DNA from: Salvator merianae
Taxonomy: Eukaryota; Chordata; Lepidosauria; Squamata; Teiidae
Direction of reading: 5' to 3'
NCBI GenBank assembly: GCA_003586115.2
Contig: QVOM02000072.1
Coordinates: 1,020,361-1,084,360, forward strand
Length of the DNA: 64,000 bases
A model generated the notes under the pieces. It saw nothing but the letters and a program-made list of their open reading frames with translations. It ran no database searches and was not told the DNA's origin. The position numbers were made by a program, and so were the translations under genes. Below are positions 21,906 to 32,349 of this stretch, one piece after another. Numbering within the stretch: position 1 is the stretch's first letter; each line of letters begins with the position of its first letter.

Positions 21906-22859
21906 AGCAGAGAGGACAGTGGCAGTGGCAGAACAGCTGTTTAGGCCAACATCATGAAATATGACCAACCAGTCAGTAAAAAGCAAAGAGCCTGCAGTGT
22001 GGAACTAGCACTTTTCACTAATCTACATCATGCCATCGTCCTGCAAGTCTGCTGCTGCCCAGAGACAGGTGGTTTGTATTTTTCAGCACACTGCCTCACT
22101 CTGCTGAATAGGTTACCAAACATGAGCACTTTTGACTCATTGGTCAACCCTTTCCATATTTGCTCTAATTTGCGATGACAAAGAAAACAGAAGTGCTTTA
22201 ACAGTACACACACGCTATTTGCCGCACCTTTTTTTCTCTCTCCTTAAACTAACAAAAGCAGCAGGTGCCAGGTTGACAGCCCTGAAGTAGAAGCCTTCTT
22301 GATACAGTTGCAAAATAGGTTCAGATATGCAGCAACCGGCTCTCCCTTCCCAACCTACCCAGAATGCATTAGTAGGGAGCCTTCACCTGGCATGACCCGG
22401 AGGGCTTGCCTGGGAAAACATATGAGTTTAAGTACGGGGCTGCCTTCGTGAATTGAACCCGCAGTGTGCTCACTGTAACTAAAGAGATCACACTGATTTT
22501 AGAGATTCTTAAAATAAAGTGAATTTCAGATATATCATGTATAATTCACTTTACACAGGAATTAGTATATCTGGGTCTGGGGGGGAAACACAATTTTCTT
22601 TATTTTTTATTTGCAGCTAAGAGTATATACTGTACATATTTGGAGGCTTGGATTTCAGAGTGCACTGCAGGTTATAAATATAGATCCTGAAAGAAACTGT
22701 GACCAGCATTCATTTTTGGAAGTGGTCACAACTCAGTGGTGGAACAACTGCCTAGATAGGCAGGGAACCACAGGTCCAATCACCAATATCTCCCTTGAAG
22801 AACTTACTGATAAACCATTTCGGCAGCTCATTTGTAGTAGTTTTGGGGCTATTGTGCCA

Positions 22860-23505
22860 TGTTCAGTAGTTCTTTTGAGAACCTAAGCTTTTGAACATAG
22901 CTAAGATGTCCATCTTCAGAGGCTTTGACTTCAGGGAGAGTCAAAGACATCTGATGGTATGCTGGATCTTGTCACCCTTCTTATAGATGTCCCTTGGATG
23001 TTTACTTTTTGGCAGCTAATCTTAGATAATGAGGCATTGGTCTTTTCCTAGTTGTAATCTGTAACCATGGTCTTTGCAGGAGTAGGTGTTGATAGTGGTT
23101 TGCTGCTGCTTTCCTGACCACTATTCATTGGCATAATCCCTGGTGATGGGACATTGCATGTATCCTTAGCAGCTTCTGGTTTGTTTAGCTTGTGTGTCGC
23201 TTTTGTTGATTGTTTGCTTTTGTAGAGGGGTTTCTACCAATGGCTGAGAGACAGTCCTTGTTCTCTGTTAAAATTATGAGGGTGTTGTTTTATTTCAATG
23301 ACCTCCCTGGTAGCTAATTCATGGAATCCTTTGGCTCTGTCTACAGTTTCTGTTTCTTCAAACCATTTTTGTATCGGCCAAAAAACTTGAATGGATGTGT
23401 CCAAGTACTCACTGGGAGTCAATCCTTCCTTGATAGTACCAAACAATAACAAAAACTCATCCTTACAAAATAAAAGACGTTGCTCTCCCTTATTCAACAC
23501 ATAGA
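22860..23505 (-). mobile_element. Penelope-like element, GIY-YIG C-terminus and 3' end
   Basis: The minus-strand frame 23500-23234 ends with GFHELATREVIEIKQHPHNFNREQGLSLSHW. It resembles the C-terminal part of the GIY-YIG endonuclease of Penelope-like elements (xKRxxxEAIEIxKHPxNFNRDxGYxLSxxW). Downstream of the stop the frame continues as a low-complexity Lys/Pro/Ser tail. The 3' region then contains CTGAAGATGGACATC, the position where this class carries its CTGAAGATG...GAAAC motif. The catalytic GIY-YIG core is missing, so only the 3' end was integrated or preserved. Penelope elements lack an L1-type endonuclease and transpose by a distinct route. Confidence 0.7.
22877..22925 (-). ncRNA. hammerhead-ribozyme-like motif (decayed)
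   Basis: On the minus strand CTGAAGA (22919-22913, the CUGANGA half of a hammerhead core) is followed by one base and a fully paired 6-bp stem GGACAT/ATGTTC (one G-U pair) with a 7-base loop. AAAA follows where GAAA is expected. The outer strands AGCCT and AGGTT pair over 5 bp. Penelope-like elements are known to carry hammerhead motifs. The G-to-A change in GAAA and the extra base after CUGANGA argue against activity. Confidence 0.35.
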
Positions 23506-23509
23506 GAAC

Positions 23510-23900
23510 TATGAAATTAAACCAAGGGAATCTAAGGGACTCTCACAATGCTGAGGTTGTTTTACCACTGTGGCCTTTAAAGAGACTGTCAGATTGGCAT
23601 GGCTAGGAGTTGGAATTTTGTGTCATCTTCCAGGACAACAATGACATTTCTAGATGAAAATGCAGTCAATCCCTCTGTCGTTGTGCCAGGCTTTAAGAAA
23701 TACCACATGTGCCTAAATCCACTCCACCAGATTAACATCAGACCTGTCTGCTAGCCCAGGTTTCCATACAATCAGCTGCTGGATTTTTTAACATGTCTGG
23801 AGGCAACCTGAGATTATTATGGCATAGAGTGTTGGAGTTATATGCAAGACTGTTGTCAACAGACATCATGAAGGATGATGAATGTAGGGAAGAAACACAA
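23510..23900. other. no recognisable feature
   Basis: Apparently unique sequence between the Penelope relic and the next repeat. No domain or element could be named. Confidence 0.45.
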
Positions 23901-23904
23901 ACGT

Positions 23905-24365
23905 AGGCTCCATCCAGATGGGGGGGAATATAGAGCCATTTTGGCGCTCCTATGGTGGGAATGTCAAACCTATCTGTGACAACCCCACCGTATCTATGGT
24001 ATATATCCCCCTAAAATGCTTGGTAGCCTATTTCAGGAAAACCTGACTCTCGTGGCCCAGAAAAGATGGCTGCACATGAACAGTGGTTGTGATTGCACAC
24101 TTATGCGTATTTCAATACCCAGATGTGTGTGTCCACTGAGCATGTGTGTGGGCTAAAAAGACAGCCATGCATGCACAGTGGCCATAATTGTGCACTTCCA
24201 AATATTTCACACCAACAAAATACTTGGAAGTGCATGGCCCCCAAAGAGCACAGGCAGCGCGATCCCCCATGTTGTCTAGATAATCGGTGATATTCCAGAG
24301 GGCCTTTTCTCTGAAATATAGCACCTGTTGGTGCTATATTTGGCTGATATCTAGAGCCAGTCATG
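23905..24365. repeat. unnamed interspersed DNA repeat, copy 2
   Basis: Partner of 18145-18600 in the same orientation. The left edge GGCTCCATCCAGATG and the right edge, whose complement starts CTGGCTCTAGATATCAG, share GGCTC(C/T)A and could be short inverted ends. A strong internal hairpin (AAATATAGCACC/GGTGCTATATTT) lies at about 24315-24341. Confidence 0.7.
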
Positions 24366-24419
24366 GTTGAGAAAAGGTCACAGTGCTAATTCATTACTGA
24401 AGAAAACATAGAAAAGTCA

Positions 24420-24600
24420 CAGAACTTCTACAGGAATAAAAACTCAGCTGCTCCATGCCATCCTGTGGTCATTTGCAATACATGGAAATAAAAGCTGGAC
24501 AGTAAAGAAAGATAATGAAAACTCTATCAGGATTTTTGAAATGAAAGAGCTTAGAGTGATAAACAGAAGGGGAAACTAATGAGTGATATTCAGACAGGCA
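24420..24600 (+). mobile_element. possible RTE-type LINE remnant
   Basis: A broken translation around 24490-24560 (GNKSWTVKKDNENSIRIFEMKELRVI-like across frameshifts) recalls the YGSETWTxxKKxxxxLEAFEMxxLRRI block near the C-terminus of RTE/BovB and related LINEs. Identification rests on this one block, so it is tentative. Confidence 0.3.
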
Positions 24601-25559
24601 GGAAAAAAAAAGAAGTCTAATGGAGCCTCAGCCTACTAGGAAGAGTTGCAATTGTGTGGTTGTGTCATCCTAAATAGCAGCCCATACTTGAGAAAAGAAA
24701 TAATATAATCCTCAATACCAGGATCGTAGGCAAAAGTAAGCAGTGGTGGACAAGGTATTAAAAGCAGTGAGACAGGATAGAAAGGAAGGGTTGTATACAG
24801 AGCAGCCAGTCCTTGGACAGATGATGGTTGAACGCAAGGCAAAAGAAGCACAATCCTCTACATGTTTATTCAGTGCACAAACTTGAGCAAATTAGTCTCA
24901 GAATAAAACCCAGTCAAAATCAATACATTTTAATTGTTCTTATAGCTCTTACTTGGATTATCCTAAACTCTCATTATTAGTGACATCGCATAGACAAGGA
25001 CCCCGTGCTCTGTGTAAAAACAATCTGACTTTAATTTCATAGTTTCATCTACCAGCTCTCTCTGCTTCAAACTCCTAATTCTACCCACTGATCCATATCA
25101 AATCTTTTCATAATATTTTGTCACTATCACACTATTTAAAATATATAAATAGTTATCACCAACTTTCCTCTTTTCTTCAGGAAACTTATGGAGATTTTTA
25201 GCTCTCTCCTGGACTTTTCTAAAGTCTGGAAAGATTGAATCACAGAGCATTGCAGATTCTTATAGTTCAAAGAAAGAAAACAGTTTCCTACATGGACAAG
25301 AAGTGGAGCTATAAGGAGAAAAAAATGGAGGAAAAGCAGGCTGAAGAGAAAACGGAAAAAAAGAAGAAAGAGTTCTTGCTTTTGGTTGGAGAAGATGAAT
25401 ACTGATCAGAAGACAATGCATTATGCGAGCAGAAATTCTCTTAACTCTTTAATACAGTTGGATTAACAGAAAGGTTGTCTGTGCTACTGACTCTTGGTTT
25501 AAGAGACAGTGCATTTTAACTTCCCTGCTATCAGATTTCCAAAGAAGCAGGTTGAGATC

Positions 25560-25850
25560 CACAGGCCATTTTTCTTACTTTCTAAAAATACATCTAAACC
25601 ACTTCTCATAAAACATCTTGAAGTGATTCACAGCCAAGACATAAAATATAAGCTAAAAACAATATGAAAAGCAATACCAAAACAGTGGGTAGGATAAGGA
25701 AAGCAAAGCAGATGACTCAGCCATTCGCATAGGGAAAACATGAATGTAAAGGGCACCTAAAGACTGTAAGAGTAAATGCCTACCAAATATCAGGAGATCA
25801 TTTTAGAAGATAGGGGCCACCACCTGAAGGGTCTGTTTTATACGAAAGCT
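25560..25850 (-). mobile_element. L2 LINE 3' region
   Basis: From left to right it shows a reverse-strand tail zone (CATCTTGAAGTGATTCACAGC, ACATAAAATATAAGCTAAAA), then AAAGACTGTAAGAGTAAATG and GATAGGGGCCACCACCTGAA. The same order occurs in the copies at 30895, 36225 and 48765, the last of which carries readable L2 protein. Confidence 0.6.
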
Positions 25851-25864
25851 GTCAGAATATGTGA

Positions 25865-26362
25865 CTAATTACGTCTGGCAGGAAATCGAATGTAAGGGAA
25901 GAGGAATAGGGAGAGAGGCTTGTTTATTTGATCAGAAATCCACATAATAAGAACTCTTCTCTTTGCTGCTATGGGTAGAAATCCCTGTTCCTGATCTTTT
26001 AATAGTTCAGCAGCCTCTTTGCGGTCCAACATTGTCATCCAGCTAATTAAAGGCACCTGAGCAAGCTTCAAAGCTGCGAGATAGAAAGGCCAGATGAAGG
26101 GGGCAGAAAACGTTTCATGAAGTGACTTTTTGAATGTCAAGGCAGAACCTGTTATAATGAGCAACACAGGAAAAGCATTGGGCCTCAAGCCGCTACCAAA
26201 ACTAAAATCCAGGAATCCAGGAGATAACAAAAATATGTTTTGATAAGAATCTTTCTGGGGGTGAAATCTGTTTCTTACAAGGATGCACAGACATTTAGAA
26301 AAAGGATCTAAACTTGTTTGTTTCTTCTGCTCTTCAGGTGTATTATTGCCATATTGAATCAT
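25865..26362 (-). other. unrecognised 165-codon open frame
   Basis: The frame is open from 26362 to 25865. It contains FSAPFIWPFYLAALKLAQVPLISW and LPIAAKRRVLIMWISD, which weakly recall the region after the reverse transcriptase of L1-type ORF2 (xLGxPxxxxYYLAAQLAxxxxW then AAKxxIxxxW). No catalytic motif is present. It follows directly upstream of an L2 tail on the same strand. It could be a decayed LINE or a chance frame, and no cellular gene is suggested. Confidence 0.3.
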
Positions 26363-26369
26363 AGCTAGA

Positions 26370-27630
26370 TGAGGTTTGCTGCAGGTGTTTTTTTTACCTT
26401 TGGGTGTCTCATTGTTCTCTCCGCCCCCTTATTACTGTGGTTCATAAAATACATTTCAGCTGCCACCCCCAGAGCTACCTGCCCTTGGCCTTGGAGTCCA
26501 TTCGTGAGTCTCTATGCTTCCAAAGGGAGAAATGTTTCAGCTGTGACTAGTATGATTTTCCTTCAGCCTTCCGATCCTGGTGTGTGTGGGTTCATCATCT
26601 CACATCTTATCCTCTGCTTTCAGACCTGTCTGTAATAGAACCCCTTTAACAGATACCCGCCTCAAAGCAAAAGCTATAGAAGCCACAAGATAAAGGTATG
26701 ATCATAAGACGGATGGAGCCCCCAGTGCCTGCATTTCATCCCAGTAGTGATCCCTCCCTCTCTCCTGAAAATCCATGTTGCCTGAAGGGAATGGAGAAGA
26801 AAGAAACCACCCCAGCCTACTGCATGGTTAGCCCACATCAGAGAAAGAGTCCCTGAGCCAACAAATCATGATGAGTTGAGCGTGGCACACACAAGTTTTA
26901 CTCTCACATTTAGGCCAAGCCTGCACGGCTGCTGGACTGGTGCTGATCCGGTTAGTGATACCGGAACAGGTTGTTCGTATGTGGAGCAGATCTCAGTGGT
27001 GCTCTGCAATAGTATTTGATTACACTCCCTAAGCACTGCAATCCTCTCTGTCGTTCAGCCTTTGCACCTATCGGCATATGACAAATGGCTCTGCGGTGGT
27101 ACACATTAGTTCATTTTTCAGACCTGCATTTTACTCTAATTTAAAGGAAGCATTTTGTAAAACAGAATACTGAAGGCTATTTGAAAGCTAAATATACAGA
27201 TTTCACAGGTTAGCTTATGAGTAGGATATCAGGCACTACTTCGGAGAGACCGAGAGAGAAAATCCATCTGTTACCCCAGACTATTTGTAACAATTATTCT
27301 ACTTCATTGGCATGCATGCAAATTACTTCAAAACTAACCTTCAAAACTAAGCACTGTCTTATAGAACAACCCAACTCTTGTACTGCCTGTCAAGAGTGGC
27401 ATTTGAGTTACCTTACCTGTTTCTCTGGCAATACACATCATCATCCACCGTAGTAGTAACACATCTCTACTTCATTTGTTTCCCATCAGCAGCCATTGGC
27501 ATAAGCATTAGGCCTGGTAACTGTTGCTCAGTACTAATATGATGTTTCAAGGCTCAGGCAGATTTACAAAAGGGAAATATGTCTTCTTAGCTGTCTATCA
27601 ACACAGCTGCCTGGGCTTGGGGATTCTTTA
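26370..27630. other. no named element
   Basis: Unique-looking sequence. The block at about 27040-27215 has balanced composition and no repeat signature (possible conserved non-coding sequence). No gene is seen. Confidence 0.4.
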
Positions 27631-27637
27631 GGAGGTG

Positions 27638-28140
27638 AAGGACCTGTTCACGCTTAGAAAATGGAATGTTCCAGAACAGTTGCTAGTACGGAGCGTTTGC
27701 ACCTGCAAACAGCTCCAGCTGGTCTGAAACTCACCGAAGCACACCTGAAGCTCGCCGGAAGCTGAGTATTGCTGGTCAAGAAAATTGTAGTCTGGAAGCT
27801 GACTAGCGGGATCAGGTGAAGTTTGGGAGAGGTGCATTTGCAACATTTCCTAGTTTGGAGTAGCAACAGAGCGGGGACTGTACATCCACGCATCCGCCTT
27901 CCGACGGTCTGAAGCCAGCCATCACTGGGTTCAAACTGTGGCGCTTGGTCTGGTGCCTGGACCCTGGTGGCCGTTCTGGACCCAGCTACCACACTAGGGC
28001 ATTCCCATTCACACTGCTTCCCCAGCTGGTCGGCTTGCGGAGTGTTCCAGCACTGACAAGTGCAAACACTTGTCACCGTACCTGATCCTAACCGGCCTGA
28101 ACCCTGCTAATTGGAACATTCTACTGTCATAAGTGTGAAA
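27638..28140. mobile_element. MITE of the GGCCTGTTCACACTTA family, about 500 bp
   Basis: The left end GGACCTGTTCACGCTTAG with GGAATGTTCCAG is mirrored at the right by CTAATTGGAACATTCTACTG and CATAAGTGTGAAAACATG. The interior is homologous to 54085-54945: CTGCAAACAGCTCCAGCTGG, GGTGCATTTGCAACATTTCC, GTGTTCCAGCACTGACA. No transposase is present. The same ends occur at 52946 and on the foldback elements at 1315 and 2526. Confidence 0.75.
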
Positions 28141-28232
28141 ACATGTAATGACAATGGTCATCCAGATATGTTCTGGTACTTTAGAACTTCACCAGTAGCT
28201 AGAAGATGGTGAAACCCAAGAACCATTTCATA

Positions 28233-28765
28233 GAATCATAGAATCATAGAGTTGGAAGGGACCTCCAGGGTCATTGAGTCCAACCCCCTGCTCAATGCAG
28301 GATTCACTAAAGCATCCCAGACAGATATCTGTCCAGCCTTTCCTTGAAGACCTCCAGTGAAGGAGAGCCCACCACCTCCTGTGGTAACCTGTTCCAGTGA
28401 CTGATTGCCCTTACGGTCAGAAAGGTTTTCCTAATATCTAGCCTGTATCTACTCCCTTGAATTTTCATCCCATTGTTTCTAGTCCTTCCTTCTTGCACAA
28501 CTGAGAACAGGGGCAATCCTTCTGCACTGTGACAGCCCTTCAGATACTTGAAAACAGCTATCATGTCTCCTCTCAGTCTTCTCTTCTGCAGGCTAAACAT
28601 TCCTAGGTCCTTTAACCGTTCCTCATAGGACATGGTTTACAGACCACTCACCATTTTGGTCGCCCTTCTCTGAACTTGTTCCAGTTTGTCAATGTGTTTT
28701 TTAAACTGGGGCGCCCAGAACTGGACACAATACTCCAGATGAAGTCTGACCAAGGAAGAGTAAAG
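28233..28765 (-). mobile_element. CR1 LINE 3' end with C-terminal reading frame
   Basis: The plus strand begins with three CATAGAAT units, the CR1 terminal octamer, then GAGTTGGAAGGGACCTCCAG. The minus-strand frame 28633-28307 reads MSYEERLKDLGMFSLQKRRLRGDMIAVFKYLKG ... GSRYRLDIRKTFLTVRAISHWNRLPQEVVGSPSLEVFKERLDRYLSGML, the intact C-terminal end of the CR1 polyprotein. It is better preserved than the copy at 2527-3595 and belongs to the same 3'-end type. Confidence 0.95.
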
Positions 28766-28769
28766 TGGG

Positions 28770-29485
28770 ATAATTGTAAAGTGTGGGATAATTTTCCACA
28801 CTGTATCTGTTTCTATGTCTCAGTTGGCTGAATCTGTGGATCTGGAGGAGCCTTAATATGTTTCTTACCTACGTGAACAAAAGGTGTGAGCAATTACTGT
28901 AACTGGGAAACACCTGGGAGGCACATAGTGGGGTTAATTTGTGTTTGGAGGATTTTTTTACTTTTCATGCAAAGTTAGAGCCTAAACTCTCAAAATCTGC
29001 TTCGCTTCCTACCCCCCCGCCCCCGTTCTTTTTTATTTTCTCCTCCTTATCCTTTGTTCTTGTATTTCTTGCCCTAGAGAATATTCAGCACAGGTAAGGG
29101 AAAGCACCTGGAGCTTCCCCATCAGCAGAGAACATTCAGGTTGGCAGCTTACAAGCTTTGGCAGAATTACATGCTAAAGTAACAGGTCCTGAGGAGTAGG
29201 TTACACCCTGCGCAAAATATTTATGCATGGACTGGGGGGTTGAGCCTTTCCCCAGAAGCCACAGAGGAATGATTTTCTGCAACAGCCATCTCCCACTGAG
29301 TCTCGGCCTCTTCAGATTATTTTATTAGCTAGCATTTTTAATGAGGATGTTTCATTCCTCAGTAAGAAGTGTCTTCCTCCCCAAACATGGCCTAAATGTG
29401 TGAATCAGCTCCCATAAAGCAAAACTGCTGACTGCAGTTCTTTTTCTAATTTTGCAGAGAGGGTTCTGTGGGTATTCAGACCTTC
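28770..29485. other. no recognisable feature
   Basis: Contains short C and T runs (29010-29045) but no readable gene, SINE or LINE. Confidence 0.45.
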
Positions 29486-29489
29486 AGTA

Positions 29490-29800
29490 TGGCTGCATTC
29501 CTATGCAGCAACAAAACAAAACAAAACAAAAACCCAGCTTAAAAGTACCTTAGAAGTGGTAGCATGGGGAAGCTAAGTTGCATCTGCACAGGTAAAAAAA
29601 ACAGCTCAAAAACAGCTTTGAGGTGGTTGCGTATGGATGCTAGTGTTCCTATCCCACCTCTAAGCCACATTTAAGGCCAGAGAATGCATTTTGGAAATGC
29701 ATTGCCTAGCAATGTGGATTAAAGCACTAGCATGCAGATGCTACTATCTCTAGGCTGCTTTTGAGCCCCCTTTTTTTTAACTGTGTGCTGATGCAATCCT
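29490..29800. mobile_element. foldback MITE, about 300 bp
   Basis: The ends GCTGCATTCCTATGCAG and the complement of the right edge (AGGATTGCATCAGCAC) pair imperfectly. Nested inside are CTTAGAAGTGGTAGCAT against GATGCTACTATCTCTAGG. A second palindrome is centred on GTGTTCCTATCCCACCTC and GTGGATTAAAGCACTAGC. An ACAAA array (29510-29534) sits in the left arm. It is related to 18826, 29905, 38400 and 41223. Confidence 0.65.
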
Positions 29801-29807
29801 AGTGAAC

Positions 29808-29905
29808 ATATGAACATAAGAGGAAGCCTGCTGGATTAGGCCACAACCTATCTAGTCTAGCATCCTGTCTTACATAGTAGCCCACCATTGCTTCTAGGCT
29901 TTCTC
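29808..29905 (-). mobile_element. CR1 LINE 3'-terminal fragment
   Basis: Plus-strand text GAACATAAGAGGAAGCCTGC, TGGATTAGGCC and CTAGTCTAGCATCCTGTCTT is the reverse complement of the CR1 3' end at 9960-10042. About 100 bp remain before a foldback repeat half takes over. Confidence 0.85.
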
Positions 29906-30040
29906 CCATCCCACCTGTAGTTCACATGAAACATACTGTGGAATTACAGTACAAGGTCTTTATTGTGGATTAGAGGTGGGATGGGAACACTAGCCTGTGA
30001 CAGTGACCATGTCCAAACTGTTGTTCAGTGTTTTTTCTGC
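29905..30040. repeat. foldback MITE remnant
   Basis: CCATCCCACCTGTAGTTCAC is mirrored by GTGGATTAGAGGTGGGATGG, a degraded relative of the MITE at 29490, abutting the CR1 fragment. Confidence 0.55.
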
Positions 30041-30057
30041 ATGTAAATTCAGCCTAT

Positions 30058-30385
30058 GGGTGTGATCAGACACAGTTAAAGCAGCACCCCCAGGGTGAAT
30101 TTGAGACTCAAAAGGCAGACATAAAATATCAAGAATCAACTTATCCATCCTGAAGTCTGGACATGGGCATCTCTTCCTCATATGCAAAATAATAACACCA
30201 AGGGTTACTTACATGGTGTTGTGGATTGGGCGGGAAGTTATGTAGCCAATCCCTGCCTGGAAATGGCTGCTTTGGACATTTGGCCAACCAGGGTCCTGGA
30301 GAACCAGGCCGGCAGCAGCCAATGAGTGGCAAGCACTTGTTGTTAGGGGAGGTGTTGACAGCATCTGGAAATACAAGGTAGGTTA
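30058..30385. repeat. unnamed repeat, copy 2, partner at 21413
   Basis: It starts GGTGTGATCAGACACAGTTA and aligns with 21413-21735 across about 320 bp, including CCAACCAGGGTCCTGGAGAA and GCCGGCAGCAGCCAATGAGT. The right end is not sharply defined. Open frames are by-products. Confidence 0.65.
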
Positions 30386-30894
30386 TTCTTTTTACTGTTT
30401 GAATGCCTGTTTTGTGAAGCATCTACAGAAAGGATGCATTTTCTAAAAGTGGTGACCAAAAAAGCCCTGACTTGTCACACCCTATGTGAAGATCAGGCTC
30501 ACACTGGCAAACAAGGCATGTGCTGAATAAGGACAAGAAATTGAGATGAATGCATATCTTAGTGGCTCAAATGAGTTTGGCATGTTTAAACACCTTGGTC
30601 CAGTATAAATAAAACTACTGGTAATTAATCTCATGCTTACGACCATACAGAACTCAACATTGTAAAGTGCAGAAAGTTAGGACTCAAGAGATCCCTGAAT
30701 AACAAGACAGGTAGTTAAGGATGCTTTTGATCTTCTGGGGCATCATGGCACCTTATTGCATGGAGAATCTCTTGCATGGAGAATCTTTTGAAACAGTTTG
30801 TTAAACTCTGCAGGAGCTTATTAAAAAAAATGATTTGGAAGCAAAGGATTCAGTTATGGAAATGATCGCTGGTTGAGAAGAATATTTCAGCTTA

Positions 30895-31160
30895 TTTTTA
30901 TTTCATGTATGCAATTATATTTATATCCTGCTCTTGTGTTAAAAAAAATCACTGAAAGCTGCTTGCAGTTTACACAGTACAATTTTAAAAAGTAAAACAG
31001 AATAAAACAATCTCCTGAAAGCAGTGAAAACAACAAAGACGGAGTTGATCAACCATATTTCTAATGGCAGGGGGATCCATCATGTAGGTGCAGCTACTAA
31101 GAAGGCCATCCCTTTTGTCCGATCTAATCCTGGGCCAAAGAAGACAGTCACTTTGGCATC
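30895..31160 (-). mobile_element. L2 LINE 3' region
   Basis: Reverse-strand tail (ATTTATATCCTGCTCTTGTG), then CACTGAAAGCTGCTTGCAGT and ACACAGTACAATTTTAAAAA, then CTAATGGCAGGGGGATCCAT and CTAAGAAGGCCATC. This order matches the L2 3' UTR in the 48765 copy. Confidence 0.65.
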
Positions 31161-31179
31161 TTGGACCTAAGCCTCTTAT

Positions 31180-32220
31180 GTCTCAGATTTCTGCTACTGT
31201 AAAACTGAGTTAAACAAGATAAACAAAGAGACAGTATAGTTTGGGATTAGATCACAGGCTTTGCACAGAGGAACCTAAAAGATCTTAGGGAACAGATGAA
31301 AAACAAGACCTTTCTCTGACTGAGATCCTGCAGATGGGCTACTGTCCATCACATACAACATTGGGGCAGATAAATAGTTTCATCTTGCATAAAGCAGCTT
31401 CTTAAGACTGGACCAAATTAGGCTGATCCTAGTCCCAGGTCTGAATGTAAAAACTGATTGAACCTACATTTATGCCCTTGCTTTGATCTGTAAGTTCCTG
31501 AATGCATTTCTTTGATGACTGCTGTGTATTCTGCATCCTTTGGGACTCCAGAGCACCTATATGCAATTCTCAAAGCCAACTTATTTGTTTTCGTACATTG
31601 CCAACATGTTACAACATTTCTATGGTTTCAGCACACCGTAGTTACAAAAGTCATGGCTATGCACACTGCTTCCTCAAGGGAGTGGAGAGATGGGGCAGAT
31701 CTTGTATTGTATTTAGGCTCTGATTTTTAGGACAGTGATCCCACAAGGTGGCTTCCAGCTATACAGAAAAAGCCATTCTCAAAAAGGAAAATTAAAATTA
31801 AAACGAAACACTAGGCATTAACATTCTGTGCACAGAAACTTGCATAGTACAGAACAGCTTTTATAACTGTCAAAATTAGCCACTGCATAATTTGGAATTT
31901 AGCCAAGAATTGTCACCACGTACCAGAGTAGCAGAAATGGTCACACCATTAGTTATCTTGCGTTCCTATGCAACAATGCTCAGCACCCATTTTTTCTTGA
32001 TTTATTAAAGTCACATATTTGCATTCTTCTTGTCGCTGCAACCTTTTATGTTGATTGAACTGTGTTTTCTTGCACATAATTGCAATGTTTTTGTCCATTA
32101 ATGTGTGAGAATGCTTTCTACACATCAGACAGGGACCTAGACGTCCCTTTTGCATTGTGCCAAATCCTTATAAATGTGTATTGCTTTGTACATTTGTTCA
32201 TCTAATTCAGGGTTTGTAAT
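31180..32220. other. no recognisable feature
   Basis: AT-rich sequence. Overlapping frames at 31502-31730 have no recognised similarity. Confidence 0.45.
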
Positions 32221-32224
32221 GATA

Positions 32225-32345
32225 GCTGTTTCACAGGTTTCAAGCAGCCCTCTTTCACAGTGGCATCTGGAGACAACAAGGACTGAACCTAAAACTTTTC
32301 TGCATGCAAAGAAAAACAATCAGCGTGGAAGAATTAGCTATGGAT
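32225..32345 (-). mobile_element. tRNA-headed SINE fragment
   Basis: The minus strand reads TTTGCATGCAGAAAAGTTTT, then AGGTTCAGTCCTTGTTGTCT and CCAGATGCCACTGTG. This is the middle of the same SINE family as 54980 (TTTGCATxxxGGTCCCAxGTTCAxTCC). AGGTTCAGTCC is the B-box-like segment. Confidence 0.65.
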
Positions 32346-32349
32346 TATA

